A stretch of 64,000 bases of DNA from Pseudogracilibacillus sp037071985 (GCF_037071985.1 NZ_JAXHDF010000002.1:124001-188000), one strand, 5' to 3'; shown: positions 1-9,197, counted from the stretch's first letter. Program-made: numbers and translations. Notes: generated by a model not told the origin, from the letters alone.

Positions 1-1
1 T

Positions 2-133
2 TTAGATGCAATTAATGGATGGGACCCAACTGGAAATGCACTTTATTATTTTAATCCAGAGACAGCTACTTCAGCATGGATATGGACCCGCCCACAAATT
101 AAGCAAATCGGGAAACATATATTCTGTAAATAG
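2..133 (+). CDS. sleB: SleB spore cortex-lytic enzyme, C-terminal end only (gene cut by window edge)
   Basis: An open frame runs from base 2 to a TAG at 131-133 and encodes the last 43 residues of a protein. They read like the end of the SleB catalytic domain: an aspartate-asparagine-glycine-rich stretch, an 'NPETATSAWIW' run and a terminal '..GKHIFCK'. SleB is a germination-specific lytic transglycosylase that degrades muramic-lactam-containing spore cortex. The next gene, 15 bases on, is ypeB, its usual operon partner needed for SleB assembly into spores. The identification rests on this short tail plus the neighbour; the rest of the gene lies outside the window. Confidence 0.85.
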   Translation, partial: LDAINGWDPTGNALYYFNPETATSAWIWTRPQIKQIGKHIFCK

Positions 134-148
134 AAAGGTTTTGATAAA

Positions 149-1489
149 ATGATTCGCTCAATAATTATTGCAGTTTTATCCATTGGAATTGCGGGTCTAG
201 GCTATTGGGGTTACAAAGAACATGAAGAAAAAAATGCGTTACTCATACATGCAGAGAACAATTATCAACGATCTTTTCATGAGTTATCATATCATATGGA
301 TTTACTTCATGATAAGATCGGTACATCATTAGCAATGAACTCCGGTGAGAGACTTTCACCACAATTTGTCGATATATGGCGTTTAAGCTCTCAAGCATTA
401 TCAAATGTAGGACAACTTCCATTAACATTATTACCATTTAATAAAACAGAGGAATTTTTATCACAAATTGGGGATTTCACTTATCGCACTGCAATTAGAG
501 ACTTAAATGACAAGCCATTGACAGATAAAGAAATAAATACTTTAGAAAAATTGTATTCGCAGGCAGCAGACATCAAAGATGAATTAAGACAAGTGCAATA
601 TACTTCCTTACAAAATAATTTACGGTGGATGGACGTAGAATTAGCACTTGCAACAGAAGAAGAACAAAAAGATAATACCATCATTGATGGGTTTAAAACG
701 GTAGAAAAGAAAGTTGGAGAGTTTGCAGAAGGAGACGAAGGCTCTTCATTAATGGAAATTTCAACAAAGAACCATTCATTTAACTACGTACCAGGGGAAT
801 GGAAAAGTGAAAATGAAATAAGGGATTTCAGTAAAAATCTATTCTCCATTAACGATAACGTTAACTTAATTGTTACTAAATCTGGTGAAGGTGCCGATGT
901 TCCAATGTATTCTGTTTCATATAAAGATGGTAAAAGTGTTTATATGGATATCACACAGAAAGGTGCACATCCTATCCAAATTTTAGTTGATCGCCCTATA
1001 AATGAACCGAAACTTTCACTAAATGATGGATTAATGAAAGCAGAAGATTATATCAAAACATTTGATTTTAAAGATATGATCCCTTTACAAAGTCAACAAT
1101 TCGATAATACGGGTGTTTTTTCATTTGTCTATTCACAAAATAACGTACGAATTTATCCTGACTCCATGGTGATAAAAGTTGCTTTAGATAATGGGGATAT
1201 AGTTGGTTTTAATGCTAAGAACTTTTTAATGAATCATCACGATAGAAAAATACCGGAACCTACATTGTCTATCGAAGAAGCAAAAGATTTTGTTAACAAG
1301 AACGTGAAAATTGAAGAAGAACATCTTGCTTTAATTGAAAATGATCTACATGAAGAAGTATTAACGTATGAATTCCTCGGAATATTAGAAAATGAAACAT
1401 ACCGCATTTTTATTAATGCAGAGGACGGTATGGAAGAAAAAGTAGAAAAATTAAGTGGAACCGAAACAAATTTCGAGGCTAGTTTATAA
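149..1489 (+). CDS. ypeB: YpeB, germination protein, partner of SleB
   Basis: A 446-residue protein matching the family length of about 450. Residues 4-20 form one N-terminal membrane segment that anchors the protein, probably at the inner spore membrane. The C-terminal half contains PepSY-type repeats rich in Lys/Glu (for example near 'LSIEEAKDFVNK'). In B. subtilis YpeB and SleB stabilise each other and both are needed for cortex hydrolysis in germination; this role is inferred from the family. It starts at ATG with an AAAGG ribosome site 15 bases after sleB, so the two are one operon. No terminator is obvious before the next gene. Confidence 0.93.
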   Translation: MIRSIIIAVLSIGIAGLGYWGYKEHEEKNALLIHAENNYQRSFHELSYHMDLLHDKIGTSLAMNSGERLSPQFVDIWRLSSQALSNVGQLPLTLLPFNKTEEFLSQIGDFTYRTAIRDLNDKPLTDKEINTLEKLYSQAADIKDELRQVQYTSLQNNLRWMDVELALATEEEQKDNTIIDGFKTVEKKVGEFAEGDEGSSLMEISTKNHSFNYVPGEWKSENEIRDFSKNLFSINDNVNLIVTKSGEGADVPMYSVSYKDGKSVYMDITQKGAHPIQILVDRPINEPKLSLNDGLMKAEDYIKTFDFKDMIPLQSQQFDNTGVFSFVYSQNNVRIYPDSMVIKVALDNGDIVGFNAKNFLMNHHDRKIPEPTLSIEEAKDFVNKNVKIEEEHLALIENDLHEEVLTYEFLGILENETYRIFINAEDGMEEKVEKLSGTETNFEASL

Positions 1490-1640
1490 ACAAATCGTTG
1501 TAAAGGAGCGCAAGAGTTCGAGAGCTCTTGCGCTAAATAATAGTATAAATTACCTAACACACTTCCGTTTTAAGACAATTTATGTCATAATAGAATTAGT
1601 TAATAGGTTAAATTACCTAAAAGAATCGGAAGGTGTAAAA

Positions 1641-2285
1641 ATGAATATCGGTGATTCAATTGTTATTACCAATCCAAATTCGGATAATTCATCTTATCGT
1701 TGTAAAATAATTGATACAGCTAATAATTTAATATTTGTTGATTATCCAATTGAAATAATGACGAATAAAAGTGTGTTCATACCACTTGAGCAACCTTTAA
1801 TTATCACATTTATGGAAAAAGGAAAAGTATACGAATTTACATCGAATATTTTGCAGTATAACAAATTAACTGTCCCAGCATTAGCGATCCCTATACCAAA
1901 AAAAGAAGAGATACGTAAAATACAACGGCGAGAATTTGTCCGAATCGAAACTTCTATTGATATCGCCCTACATTGCCCAGATACTTCTTTTGCACCATTT
2001 ACTTCCGTAACTTACGATATTAGTGCAGGAGGAGCATGTGTAATAGTACCTTCTAAATTGAAACTTAAACAAAAACAAATCGTTCAGATATATTTTGTTC
2101 TGAAAATGGATTCAGCCAATTACGAGTATTTTAACACAAATGCAGAGATTATCCGAATTCATCAGAGTGCAGGAGTACATATGATATCTATAAAATTTTT
2201 GTTTAATGGTACAACTGAGCAAGACAAAATTATGTATTATTGTTTTAATAAACAAAGGGAGTTAAGGAAAAAAGAAATACATTAA
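1641..2285 (+). CDS. motI: YpfA/MotI-type PilZ protein, c-di-GMP-binding motility inhibitor
   Basis: A 214-residue protein. Residues 1-90 fit the YcgR N-terminal domain and residues 94-205 the PilZ domain. The c-di-GMP-binding motifs are visible: R97xxxR101 in 'RREFVR' and D126xSxxG131 in 'DISAGG'. In B. subtilis the orthologue (YpfA, also called DgrA/MotI) acts as a molecular clutch on the flagellar stator MotA when c-di-GMP rises. The open frame extends upstream to 1455, overlapping ypeB, but a GGAAGGTG ribosome site at 1628-1635 points to the ATG at 1641. The position between ypeB and cmk matches B. subtilis. Confidence 0.9.
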   Translation: MNIGDSIVITNPNSDNSSYRCKIIDTANNLIFVDYPIEIMTNKSVFIPLEQPLIITFMEKGKVYEFTSNILQYNKLTVPALAIPIPKKEEIRKIQRREFVRIETSIDIALHCPDTSFAPFTSVTYDISAGGACVIVPSKLKLKQKQIVQIYFVLKMDSANYEYFNTNAEIIRIHQSAGVHMISIKFLFNGTTEQDKIMYYCFNKQRELRKKEIH

Positions 2286-2300
2286 AATAATAAACACGTT

Positions 2301-2325
2301 AACTTGGCATTTTGCCAAGTTTTTT
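2301..2325 (+). terminator. Rho-independent terminator after motI
   Basis: A perfect 9-bp stem (AACTTGGCA / TGCCAAGTT) with a three-base loop is followed directly by a T run. It lies 16 bases after the motI stop and separates it from cmk. Confidence 0.9.
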
Positions 2326-2368
2326 CATACAATTAGGTTAGTTTCATATTGGTAGGGGGAATGAATAA

Positions 2369-3058
2369 ATGAAAGATAGACTAATAAGAATTGCAATAGA
2401 TGGACCTGCAGCTGCCGGTAAAAGTACGGTTGCAAAAAAAATCGCCAAACAGCTATCTATTGTTTATATTGATACAGGAGCTATGTATCGTGCTCTAACA
2501 TTAAAAGCAATTAATCAAAACATTAATATAGAAGATGAAACAGCCTTATATGAATTGCTTAAAAAAACTAAGATTACTTTAACTCAAAATGGGGAATATA
2601 CTACTCAAAAAGTATTTTTAGATGGTACAGATGTTACTGATTCGATTCGTTCGGAAGCTGTGTCAAACTCTGTTTCATTTATTGCAAAGCATCCGTTAAT
2701 TCGTGAAGAAATGGTAGAAAGACAAAAACACCTCGCTGATGATGTCAGTGTTGTCATGGATGGAAGGGACATAGGAACTCATGTACTACCTCATGCAGAA
2801 GTTAAAATATTTTTAATAGCTTCTGTCGAAGAAAGAGCAAAAAGAAGATATAATGAAAATATTAGAAGAGGAATTCCCACTAATTTAGAAAAGTTAAAAG
2901 AAGAAATTAAGGAAAGAGATGAACGAGATTCAAATAGAACAGTTTCACCACTAATTCAAGCAAAAGATGCCATTGCGATTGATACTACTTCATTATCAAT
3001 TGAGCAAGTTACAGACAATATATTAGGAAAAGTAAACGAATATCTAGACTCTTTATAA
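2369..3058 (+). CDS. cmk: Cytidylate kinase
   Basis: A 229-residue protein of the family's usual length that phosphorylates CMP and dCMP to the diphosphates in the cytoplasm. Residues 12-20 ('GPAAAGKST') are the P-loop. 'YIDTGAMYRALTLKA' and 'DGRDIGT' are the typical CMP-binding and catalytic segments of bacterial Cmk, and the Arg-rich lid 'RAKRRYNENIRRG' follows. A GTAGGGGG ribosome site precedes the ATG. The gene stands between motI and the S1-domain gene, as in B. subtilis. Confidence 0.97.
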   Translation: MKDRLIRIAIDGPAAAGKSTVAKKIAKQLSIVYIDTGAMYRALTLKAINQNINIEDETALYELLKKTKITLTQNGEYTTQKVFLDGTDVTDSIRSEAVSNSVSFIAKHPLIREEMVERQKHLADDVSVVMDGRDIGTHVLPHAEVKIFLIASVEERAKRRYNENIRRGIPTNLEKLKEEIKERDERDSNRTVSPLIQAKDAIAIDTTSLSIEQVTDNILGKVNEYLDSL

Positions 3059-3116
3059 AATAATTTACTTGACAAATTGTATTTATTGTAAGAAGTTATT
3101 AACAAAGTGGTTTTCA

Positions 3117-3125
3117 TGTTATACT
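3117..3125 (+). promoter_or_regulatory. Extended -10 promoter candidate for the S1-domain gene
   Basis: TGTTATACT matches the extended -10 form TGnTATAAT. The -35 region 17 bases upstream (TATTAA) is weak, as is common with extended -10 sites. The predicted 5' leader is about 70 bases. Confidence 0.45.
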
Positions 3126-3200
3126 TAGATAAAAGGAAAATGTTAGTTTTTCTACAAATAAATAGATTGTTTTTTAAATTGTGTTTAGGAGTGAATACAT

Positions 3201-4325
3201 ATGGCGGAATCAAACAATGAATTACAAGTTGGAAGTACTGTTACAGGAACTGTGGTAAAAGTTGATGAAAAACAAGTATTAGTTGATATCGGACAGAAGT
3301 CAGAAGGAATTATTCCTATAAGTGAATTATCCAATTTGCATGTAGAAAATCCAAACGATGTAGTGAAAGATGGAGAAGAATTAACATTAAAAGTAAAGAA
3401 AGTTGAAGATGAAGAAATTATTCTTTCTAAAAAAATGGTGGATGCAGAAAAAGCATGGGAAGAACTACAAGAAAAATATGATAACAATGAAACATTTGTG
3501 ACAGAAGTTAAGGAAGTCGTAAAAGGTGGACTTGTTGTGGATGTAGGACTAAGAGGTTTTATCCCCGCTTCATTAGTCGAAACTTATTTTGTAGAAGACT
3601 TTTCCGATTATAAAAACAAATCATTGGAAGTAAAAATAGTTGATTTGGATAAAGAACAAAATAGAATTATATTATCTCATAGAGCAGTTATCGAAGAAGA
3701 ACAATCAAAGAAAAAAGCAGAAATTCTTGAGTCATTAGAACCTGGCCATGTTGTGGAAGGCACAGTGCAGCGTATAACAGATTTTGGTGCGTTCGTCGAT
3801 ATTGGCGGAGTAGATGGACTAGTCCATATATCTGAATTAGCTCATACCCATGTAGATAAAGTATCTGATGTATTATCAGAAGGAGATAAGATAAAAGTAG
3901 AAGTTTTATCAGTCGATTTAGATAATGATCGAATATCTTTATCTTACAAAAACACATTACCAGGCCCATGGTCAGGTATTGAAGAGCGTATTAAAGAAGG
4001 AGACAAAGTAAAAGGAATTGTTAAACGTCTTGTAAACTTTGGAGCCTTTGTAGAGATTGAAGATGGTGTAGAAGGACTTGTACATATTTCTCAAATCGCT
4101 AACCGTCACATCGGTACTCCTGAAGAGGTATTAGAAGTTGGGCAAGAAATCACTGCAAAAGTCCTAAGCGTGGATGAAGGAGAACAACGTATCTCATTGA
4201 GCATTAAGGAAATCGAGTTAGATAAAGAAAAAGGTGAGATAGAACAATACGAAAGAGAAGAAGAATCATCCAGTTTTCAACTTGGCGATATGATTGGTGA
4301 TAAACTCGATGAATATAAACAATAA
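3201..4325 (+). CDS. ypfD: S1 RNA-binding domain protein, RpsA homologue (YpfD)
   Basis: A 374-residue protein with four consecutive S1 (OB-fold) RNA-binding domains at about residues 10-80, 96-162, 180-248 and 265-334. The last two carry textbook 'DFGAFVDI..GLVHISEL' and 'NFGAFVEI..GLVHISQ' signatures. Low-GC Firmicutes have this four-domain form rather than the six-domain ribosomal protein S1 of enterobacteria, so a direct ribosomal role is uncertain. The C-terminal 40 residues are acidic and probably unstructured. The start is ATG with an AGGAGTG site. The cmk-ypfD order is widely conserved. Confidence 0.92.
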   Translation: MAESNNELQVGSTVTGTVVKVDEKQVLVDIGQKSEGIIPISELSNLHVENPNDVVKDGEELTLKVKKVEDEEIILSKKMVDAEKAWEELQEKYDNNETFVTEVKEVVKGGLVVDVGLRGFIPASLVETYFVEDFSDYKNKSLEVKIVDLDKEQNRIILSHRAVIEEEQSKKKAEILESLEPGHVVEGTVQRITDFGAFVDIGGVDGLVHISELAHTHVDKVSDVLSEGDKIKVEVLSVDLDNDRISLSYKNTLPGPWSGIEERIKEGDKVKGIVKRLVNFGAFVEIEDGVEGLVHISQIANRHIGTPEEVLEVGQEITAKVLSVDEGEQRISLSIKEIELDKEKGEIEQYEREEESSSFQLGDMIGDKLDEYKQ

Positions 4326-4348
4326 AGATAAACAGTAATCTTTGATCT

Positions 4349-4378
4349 AGAGCTTTTCCATTTCGGAGAGGCTCTTTT
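4349..4378 (+). terminator. Terminator after ypfD
   Basis: An 11-bp stem with G:U pairs (AGAGCTTTTCC / GGAGAGGCTCT) and a five-base loop, followed by TTTT. It lies 23 bases after the ypfD stop. Confidence 0.8.
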
Positions 4379-4544
4379 AACTTTGACCTCTACTTAATAT
4401 ACGCTTAAAATTTCCATTCATGAATTAAGTTTAACATGATGTTTAAAGAGGCTTATCCGATTGTTTTAAAAATATATTACATGTATCAATCGTATAAACA
4501 ACCTACATTTCATACATACTGATATGAAAAGTAGGTGAGATAAA

Positions 4545-5129
4545 TTGTATGAAGAATTTTTATATTATTGGTTAATCTGGATTATTTTTATCCTAGTGTA
4601 TTTTTTTATGGCTATTGGAAGCGCACGTTCAGTTTTAGTTAGTTGGATTTTATTGTTGATCTGTTGTACTAATATAACAATCATATTTTCTAATATAACT
4701 TTTTCTATCACATTTTTTCTATTAATTATTGGAGCAATTATTTTTTATACTGTCAATGAATTCACTTTTTATAAGATGTTTGCTACTTTTTCCGTAATGC
4801 TAGGGTATGTATCATTATTAATTTGGCGGAAGATTACTCCCGTCTGGTTTTTTATGCCTTCATTTTTTATGATCTCCGTGATAAGTGCAATCCTTATATT
4901 GGTACTTATCCATGAGTTTTACGAACAAATTGCTGTAGCATTGGTCGCTATTACCTTTGGCCAACTTCTATATGAATTTATTGTGATCAGTTATCGATTA
5001 AATGATGTAATGGGAGATAGAACATTTTTCATCCAAATTAGTTTAATCATTTTATTTATTATAATGAACCGATTTTTTCAAAGCTCGATCAGTAAGCTTT
5101 CGACTTTTTTACGTAGAAAAATAGCGTAA
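4545..5129 (+). CDS. yphA: YphA-like multipass membrane protein, function unknown
   Basis: A 194-residue, very hydrophobic protein with about six predicted membrane segments and a basic C-terminal end ('FLRRKIA'). The position directly upstream of der and the length match B. subtilis YphA (about 200 residues), so the symbol is assigned by position and character rather than by a diagnostic motif. The TTG start at 4545 has the AGGTGAG site at 4532-4538 at good spacing, and no better start lies nearby. There is no known function. Confidence 0.7.
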   Translation: MYEEFLYYWLIWIIFILVYFFMAIGSARSVLVSWILLLICCTNITIIFSNITFSITFFLLIIGAIIFYTVNEFTFYKMFATFSVMLGYVSLLIWRKITPVWFFMPSFFMISVISAILILVLIHEFYEQIAVALVAITFGQLLYEFIVISYRLNDVMGDRTFFIQISLIILFIIMNRFFQSSISKLSTFLRRKIA

Positions 5130-5143
5130 TATTATATAACAAA

Positions 5144-5172
5144 TTGTTATAAATGAACGACTTTGTTAAAAT
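5144..5172 (+). promoter_or_regulatory. Sigma-A promoter candidate for der
   Basis: TTGTTA and TAAAAT are separated by exactly 17 bases, and the -10 carries an upstream TG. It sits 50 bases before the der start. Confidence 0.6.
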
Positions 5173-5221
5173 GAATAAAGATTTTAATATATATATTTTG
5201 ATGTAGGAAGGATGGCCTTTC

Positions 5222-6532
5222 ATGAGAAAAGCTACTGTAGCTATTGTAGGGAGACCAAATGTTGGAAAATCGACTATATTTAATCGGTTAGTCGGAGAAA
5301 GAGTTTCCATTGTTGAAGATATACCAGGAGTTACAAGAGATCGCATTTATGCTGAGGTAGAATGGTTAACTACTCAATTTAATATTATAGATACTGGCGG
5401 GATTGAATTATCGGACGAGCCTTTATTAACTAAAATTAGAAATCAAGCGGAAATTGCCATTGATGAAGCAGATGTGATTATTTTTTTGGTAAATGGCAGA
5501 GATGGTGTTACAGCCGCTGATGAGGAAGTTGCTAAACTATTATACAAGTCGAAAAAACCTACCGTACTGGCTGTTAACAAAATTGATAATCCAGAAATGC
5601 GTGACCGAATTTATGAATTTTATGCATTAGGATTCGGTGAACCTTACCCGATATCTGGAACCCATGGATTAGGGTTAGGCGATTTATTAGACGAAGTAAT
5701 TCGTAATTTTCCTCAGTTAGAGGATGAAGAAAAGGATGATGATTCCATTTACTTTAGTGTCATTGGGCGCCCGAATGTCGGGAAATCATCTTTAGTAAAT
5801 GCGATATTAAATGAGGAACGGGTAATTGTTAGTGATATAGAAGGAACGACAAGGGACGCAATTGATACATTCATACATAAAGATAACCAAGATTTTGTTA
5901 TTATCGATACAGCCGGGATTCGTAAACGTGGAAAAGTTTATGAATCAACCGAGAAATATAGTGTTCTTCGTGCATTAAAGGCAATAGATCGCTCTGATGT
6001 TGTATTAGTTGTGTTAGACGCGGATACGGGTATTAGAGAGCAAGATAAAACAATAGCCGGATATGCCCACGATGCCGGACGAGCAATTGTCATTGTTGTT
6101 AATAAATGGGATACTGTAGATCCTGGTGAAAAGGTAATGAAGCAATTTGAAGAGGAGATAAGAACACAGTTTCAATTTTTGAATTATGCTCCAATTGTAT
6201 TTTTATCTGCAAAAACGAAAAGACGCTTACAAAGATTAATCCCGATTATTAAATTGGCTAGCGAGAATCATACAAAAAGAATTCCAACAAACGTGTTGAA
6301 TGATGTAATTATGGATGCACTCGCTGTAAATCCTACTCCAACGATTAAAGGGAAACGTTTGAAAGTTTTATACACTACTCAAGTTGCTGTAAAGCCACCA
6401 ACATTTGTTGTCTTTGTTAATGATCCTGAATTAATGCATTTTTCATTTAAACGTTTTATTGAAAATCGGATTAGAGAATCATTTGGTTATACAGGTACTC
6501 CAATTAAGATAATTGGTAGAAAACGATCATAA
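5222..6532 (+). CDS. der: Ribosome biogenesis GTPase Der (EngA)
   Basis: A 436-residue protein with two tandem G domains and a C-terminal KH-like domain. The first P-loop is at residues 10-18 ('GRPNVGKST') with 'DTGG' and 'NKID'. The second P-loop ('GRPNVGKSS') is near residue 183 with 'DTAG' and 'NKWD'. Der is essential for 50S subunit maturation. Length and domain order are standard. The start follows an AGGAAGG site. gpsA follows after 17 bases and is probably cotranscribed. Confidence 0.98.
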   Translation: MRKATVAIVGRPNVGKSTIFNRLVGERVSIVEDIPGVTRDRIYAEVEWLTTQFNIIDTGGIELSDEPLLTKIRNQAEIAIDEADVIIFLVNGRDGVTAADEEVAKLLYKSKKPTVLAVNKIDNPEMRDRIYEFYALGFGEPYPISGTHGLGLGDLLDEVIRNFPQLEDEEKDDDSIYFSVIGRPNVGKSSLVNAILNEERVIVSDIEGTTRDAIDTFIHKDNQDFVIIDTAGIRKRGKVYESTEKYSVLRALKAIDRSDVVLVVLDADTGIREQDKTIAGYAHDAGRAIVIVVNKWDTVDPGEKVMKQFEEEIRTQFQFLNYAPIVFLSAKTKRRLQRLIPIIKLASENHTKRIPTNVLNDVIMDALAVNPTPTIKGKRLKVLYTTQVAVKPPTFVVFVNDPELMHFSFKRFIENRIRESFGYTGTPIKIIGRKRS

Positions 6533-6549
6533 TAAAAGGAGAATAAAAT

Positions 6550-7569
6550 ATGGGAAAAGTAGCAGTATTAGGAGCTGGCAGTTGGGGGACTGCTTTAGCT
6601 ATCGTACTAGCCGATAACGGTCATGATGTTCGCTTGTGGTCACATCGTAAAGAACAGGCAGATGAGATCAATAATTACCATTTGAATAAACGGTATTTAA
6701 ATGTTCAATTGCCTAATAACCTACGCGGTTTTTATGATCTTCATGCTGCAGTTAATGATGCAGAGGCAGTAGTTTTTGTTGTGCCTTCTAGTGCAATTCG
6801 CGAAGTATGCAGTTTAGTTAGAAACTCCTTGAAAGAAAAGACTACAATCGTTCATGCGTCAAAAGGGATCGAGCCGGATACGTTTAAGCGAATTTCCGAG
6901 ATAATTGGAGAAGAAATCCCAGAGTATGGAGAAGATAATATTGTAACCTTATCAGGGCCAAGCCATGCAGAGGAAGTTGCATTACGACATCCTACAACTG
7001 TAACAGTTGCTTCAAAAAATAGGGAAAATGCTAAATTTATTCAAAACATGTTTAGCAATGAATTTTTTCGAGTTTATACAAGTTCAGATGTCATCGGAGT
7101 GGAACTGGGAGGGGCTTTAAAAAATATTATTGCTCTAGGAGCTGGTATTTCCGATGGACTTGGTTTCGGCGATAACGCGAAGTCTGCTTTAATTACGCGA
7201 GGATTAGCTGAAATTACACGGCTTGGAACAGCTCTAGGGGCCAACCCTTTAACCTTCTTAGGGTTATGTGGAGTTGGAGATTTAATTGTAACATCTACCA
7301 GTGCTCATAGCAGGAATTGGCGAGCTGGGAATCTACTAGGTAAAGGAAAATCATTGGACGAGGTCTTACAACAAATGAACATGGTTGTAGAAGGCGTGAG
7401 AACAACTAAAGCAGCATATCAACTTGGAAAAAGTCAGCAAGTTGATATGCCAATTACAAACGGAATATATGACGTCTTATTCAATAATAAAGATCCCAAA
7501 TTGGTTGTTGAACAATTAATGAAAAGGGACAAAAAAGAGGAAATGGATGATTATTCCTCATTCATTTAA
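6550..7569 (+). CDS. gpsA: NAD(P)-dependent glycerol-3-phosphate dehydrogenase
   Basis: A 339-residue protein that reduces dihydroxyacetone phosphate to sn-glycerol 3-phosphate for phospholipid synthesis. Residues 8-13 (GAGSWG) form the Rossmann nucleotide-binding loop. 'LSGPSHAEEV' and 'ALKNIIALGAG' are the conserved substrate-binding and catalytic lysine regions. The start has an AAAGGAG site. The der-gpsA pairing is conserved in Bacillus. It ends with an acidic/polar tail ('KKEEMDDYSSFI'). Confidence 0.98.
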   Translation: MGKVAVLGAGSWGTALAIVLADNGHDVRLWSHRKEQADEINNYHLNKRYLNVQLPNNLRGFYDLHAAVNDAEAVVFVVPSSAIREVCSLVRNSLKEKTTIVHASKGIEPDTFKRISEIIGEEIPEYGEDNIVTLSGPSHAEEVALRHPTTVTVASKNRENAKFIQNMFSNEFFRVYTSSDVIGVELGGALKNIIALGAGISDGLGFGDNAKSALITRGLAEITRLGTALGANPLTFLGLCGVGDLIVTSTSAHSRNWRAGNLLGKGKSLDEVLQQMNMVVEGVRTTKAAYQLGKSQQVDMPITNGIYDVLFNNKDPKLVVEQLMKRDKKEEMDDYSSFI

Positions 7570-7586
7570 CAGGATATATGACATAA

Positions 7587-7614
7587 ACAAATTAATCTTT
7601 CTCTGCATATACTA
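7587..7614 (+). promoter_or_regulatory. Sigma-K-like promoter candidate for spoVIF
   Basis: CATATACTA at 7606-7614 fits the sigma-K -10 pattern CATAnnnTA, with an AC dinucleotide at 7587-7588, 17 bases upstream, fitting the minimal -35. It lies 33 bases before the GTG start. The assignment is supported by the known mother-cell expression of spoVIF in B. subtilis; it is otherwise inference. Confidence 0.4.
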
Positions 7615-7646
7615 CTTTTGAGTGATAGCAGGGAGGGGAATGTAAA

Positions 7647-7901
7647 GTGGATCAAGACGCAAAAAAAATAATGAATAAAATAGAAGAAAGTTCTAATATT
7701 TCAGTTGATGAAATATACAATATTGCACATGCAATTCAATTTCAAGACTTATCAGATGAATCAACAGTTAGATCTCTAGTCCGTCGTTTGTCAAGTATGG
7801 CAAATCGTCCAATTTCTAAAGAGAAAGAAGATCAAATTGTACGTTCAATTATTAATAATGAAATTCCATCATCAATGGAATCATTAGAACGATTTTTTTA
7901 A
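7647..7901 (+). CDS. spoVIF: SpoVIF (YjcC), stage VI sporulation protein F
   Basis: An 84-residue soluble, polar protein resembling the SpoVIF family: an 'ISVDEIYNIAHAIQ' helix, 'DESTVRSLVRRLSSMANRP' and 'EKEDQIVRSIINNE' align in pattern with B. subtilis SpoVIF (88 residues). That protein is made in the mother cell and is needed for proper coat assembly. The start is GTG with a strong GGGAGGGG site. In B. subtilis spoVIF lies elsewhere; here it occupies the gap between gpsA and yphE. Confidence 0.8.
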   Translation: MDQDAKKIMNKIEESSNISVDEIYNIAHAIQFQDLSDESTVRSLVRRLSSMANRPISKEKEDQIVRSIINNEIPSSMESLERFF

Positions 7902-8007
7902 TAAATTCAAATTATTAGGCGTTAGAAGATACAAATGAATTAAAAGATGCATATTATAAAACGCAACAGTAAACTTAAATAGAGATGCCGGGTATTGTTT
8001 AGTCAGT

Positions 8008-8041
8008 CTGGGATGGCTTCTTACAGTCATTCCAGTTTTTT
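8008..8041 (+). terminator. Terminator downstream of spoVIF
   Basis: A 10-bp stem (CTGGGATGGC / GTCATTCCAG, two G:U pairs) with an eight-base loop, followed by TTTTTT. It lies about 105 bases after the spoVIF stop, so the transcript has a long 3' region in which I see no ORF. Confidence 0.75.
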
Positions 8042-8175
8042 ATGACAAAATAAGTACTATTATTAGAATGTGAATAATAAAAGAGTGAATAAATTGATTT
8101 GCTATATTAGTTTATGTAAAAATGAAGAATAGTTAACAATCTAACATATTGAGAGTGAATACTAGGAGTGAAGTA

Positions 8176-8373
8176 ATGAGCGCAGCAGAAATAAAAGAGA
8201 TCATCTCTTTTGTAGGGATAGGTCTTTTAATAGTAGCAATTGCTTTAATAACATTAAGTAGAAGGAAATTAACAGGTATATTTAGTATCATTGTCTCAAT
8301 TATTGCTTATATTTCCTTTATTATTGGTGGATTTATTGTTGTATTCGTTGTATTAAGCGGGCCTACAGGCTAA
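8176..8373 (+). CDS. yphE: YphE-like small membrane protein (DUF2768)
   Basis: A 65-residue protein with two membrane segments (about residues 11-28 and 38-60) joined by a basic loop ('LSRRKLTG'). Size and position between gpsA and yphF match YphE of B. subtilis. The open frame begins at a TTG at 8149, but AGGAGTG at 8164-8170 places the ATG at 8176 as the real start. The function is unknown; location near spoIVA and coexpression with yphF suggest, but do not show, a sporulation link. Confidence 0.75.
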   Translation: MSAAEIKEIISFVGIGLLIVAIALITLSRRKLTGIFSIIVSIIAYISFIIGGFIVVFVVLSGPTG

Positions 8374-8391
8374 CTACTAAGGAGGCATATT

Positions 8392-9114
8392 ATGACAAAA
8401 AAACTATACATACTTACACTTCCAATTCTAATCATAACGTTTCTGAGTGGATGTTTATATCCGCAAAATGACTTGGCAAAAAATCAAATGCCTAATGAAG
8501 CACAGTTAGATATGGTCCAATCCGCTGTACTCCAATATAAAGAACAAACAAATGGCTTGGTTCCTATTAAAACAAAAGAAAATGATGTAGATATTTATGA
8601 AAAATATTTAATAGATTTTTCTCTTTTAAAAGATAACCAATTGATTTCGGAAATACCAGGGACAGCATATGAAAATGGTGGTATTTACCAATATACAATC
8701 GTTACTCCTGAAGATGATCCAAAAGTAAAACTAATCGACCTCCGAGTAACCGAAAAAATTAGAGAAGTCTATGTAAAATTAGATATATATCGTTCGAAAA
8801 ACATTTATCCGCCTTTTGGTGAACAAATTGATACAGACATTTATAAATTAAATTATAAAAAACTAGGATATAAGTCAGAACCCCATGTAATAAGTCCATT
8901 TACAAAAGTTAATTTACCTTTATTAATTAATACAGACGGTGACATATTTATCGATTATCGGATTGATTTGCAACAAGCTTTAAATGAATTTGATCATAAT
9001 TATAAAAATGGTGATGATATTCGTCCGATTTTAGAAAATAATTATCCTTTTGTTCCTGCATATTCCTTACCATATACGATAGAAAACAACGAACCAGTAT
9101 TTTTAATAGAATAA
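8392..9114 (+). CDS. yphF: YphF-like lipoprotein
   Basis: A 240-residue protein with a clear lipoprotein signal peptide: lysines at 3-4, a hydrophobic core and the lipobox 'FLSGC' with Cys21 as the lipidated residue. The mature part has no motif I recognise. The position between yphE and spoIVA matches B. subtilis yphF. An AAGGAGG site precedes the ATG, and the gap to yphE is 18 bases, so the pair is probably an operon. It should be anchored to the outer face of a membrane. Function unknown. Confidence 0.78.
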   Translation: MTKKLYILTLPILIITFLSGCLYPQNDLAKNQMPNEAQLDMVQSAVLQYKEQTNGLVPIKTKENDVDIYEKYLIDFSLLKDNQLISEIPGTAYENGGIYQYTIVTPEDDPKVKLIDLRVTEKIREVYVKLDIYRSKNIYPPFGEQIDTDIYKLNYKKLGYKSEPHVISPFTKVNLPLLINTDGDIFIDYRIDLQQALNEFDHNYKNGDDIRPILENNYPFVPAYSLPYTIENNEPVFLIE

Positions 9115-9127
9115 TATGTATAATTCT

Positions 9128-9161
9128 CCCCTTGTAGCATATCGTGTTACAAGGGGTTTTT
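9128..9161 (+). terminator. Terminator after yphF
   Basis: A perfect 9-bp stem (CCCCTTGTA / TACAAGGGG) with an 11-base loop, followed by TTTTT. It isolates spoIVA from upstream transcription. Confidence 0.9.
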
Positions 9162-9197
9162 AATAATTTATTTACATAATGATTTTTAGTTTTTAAA

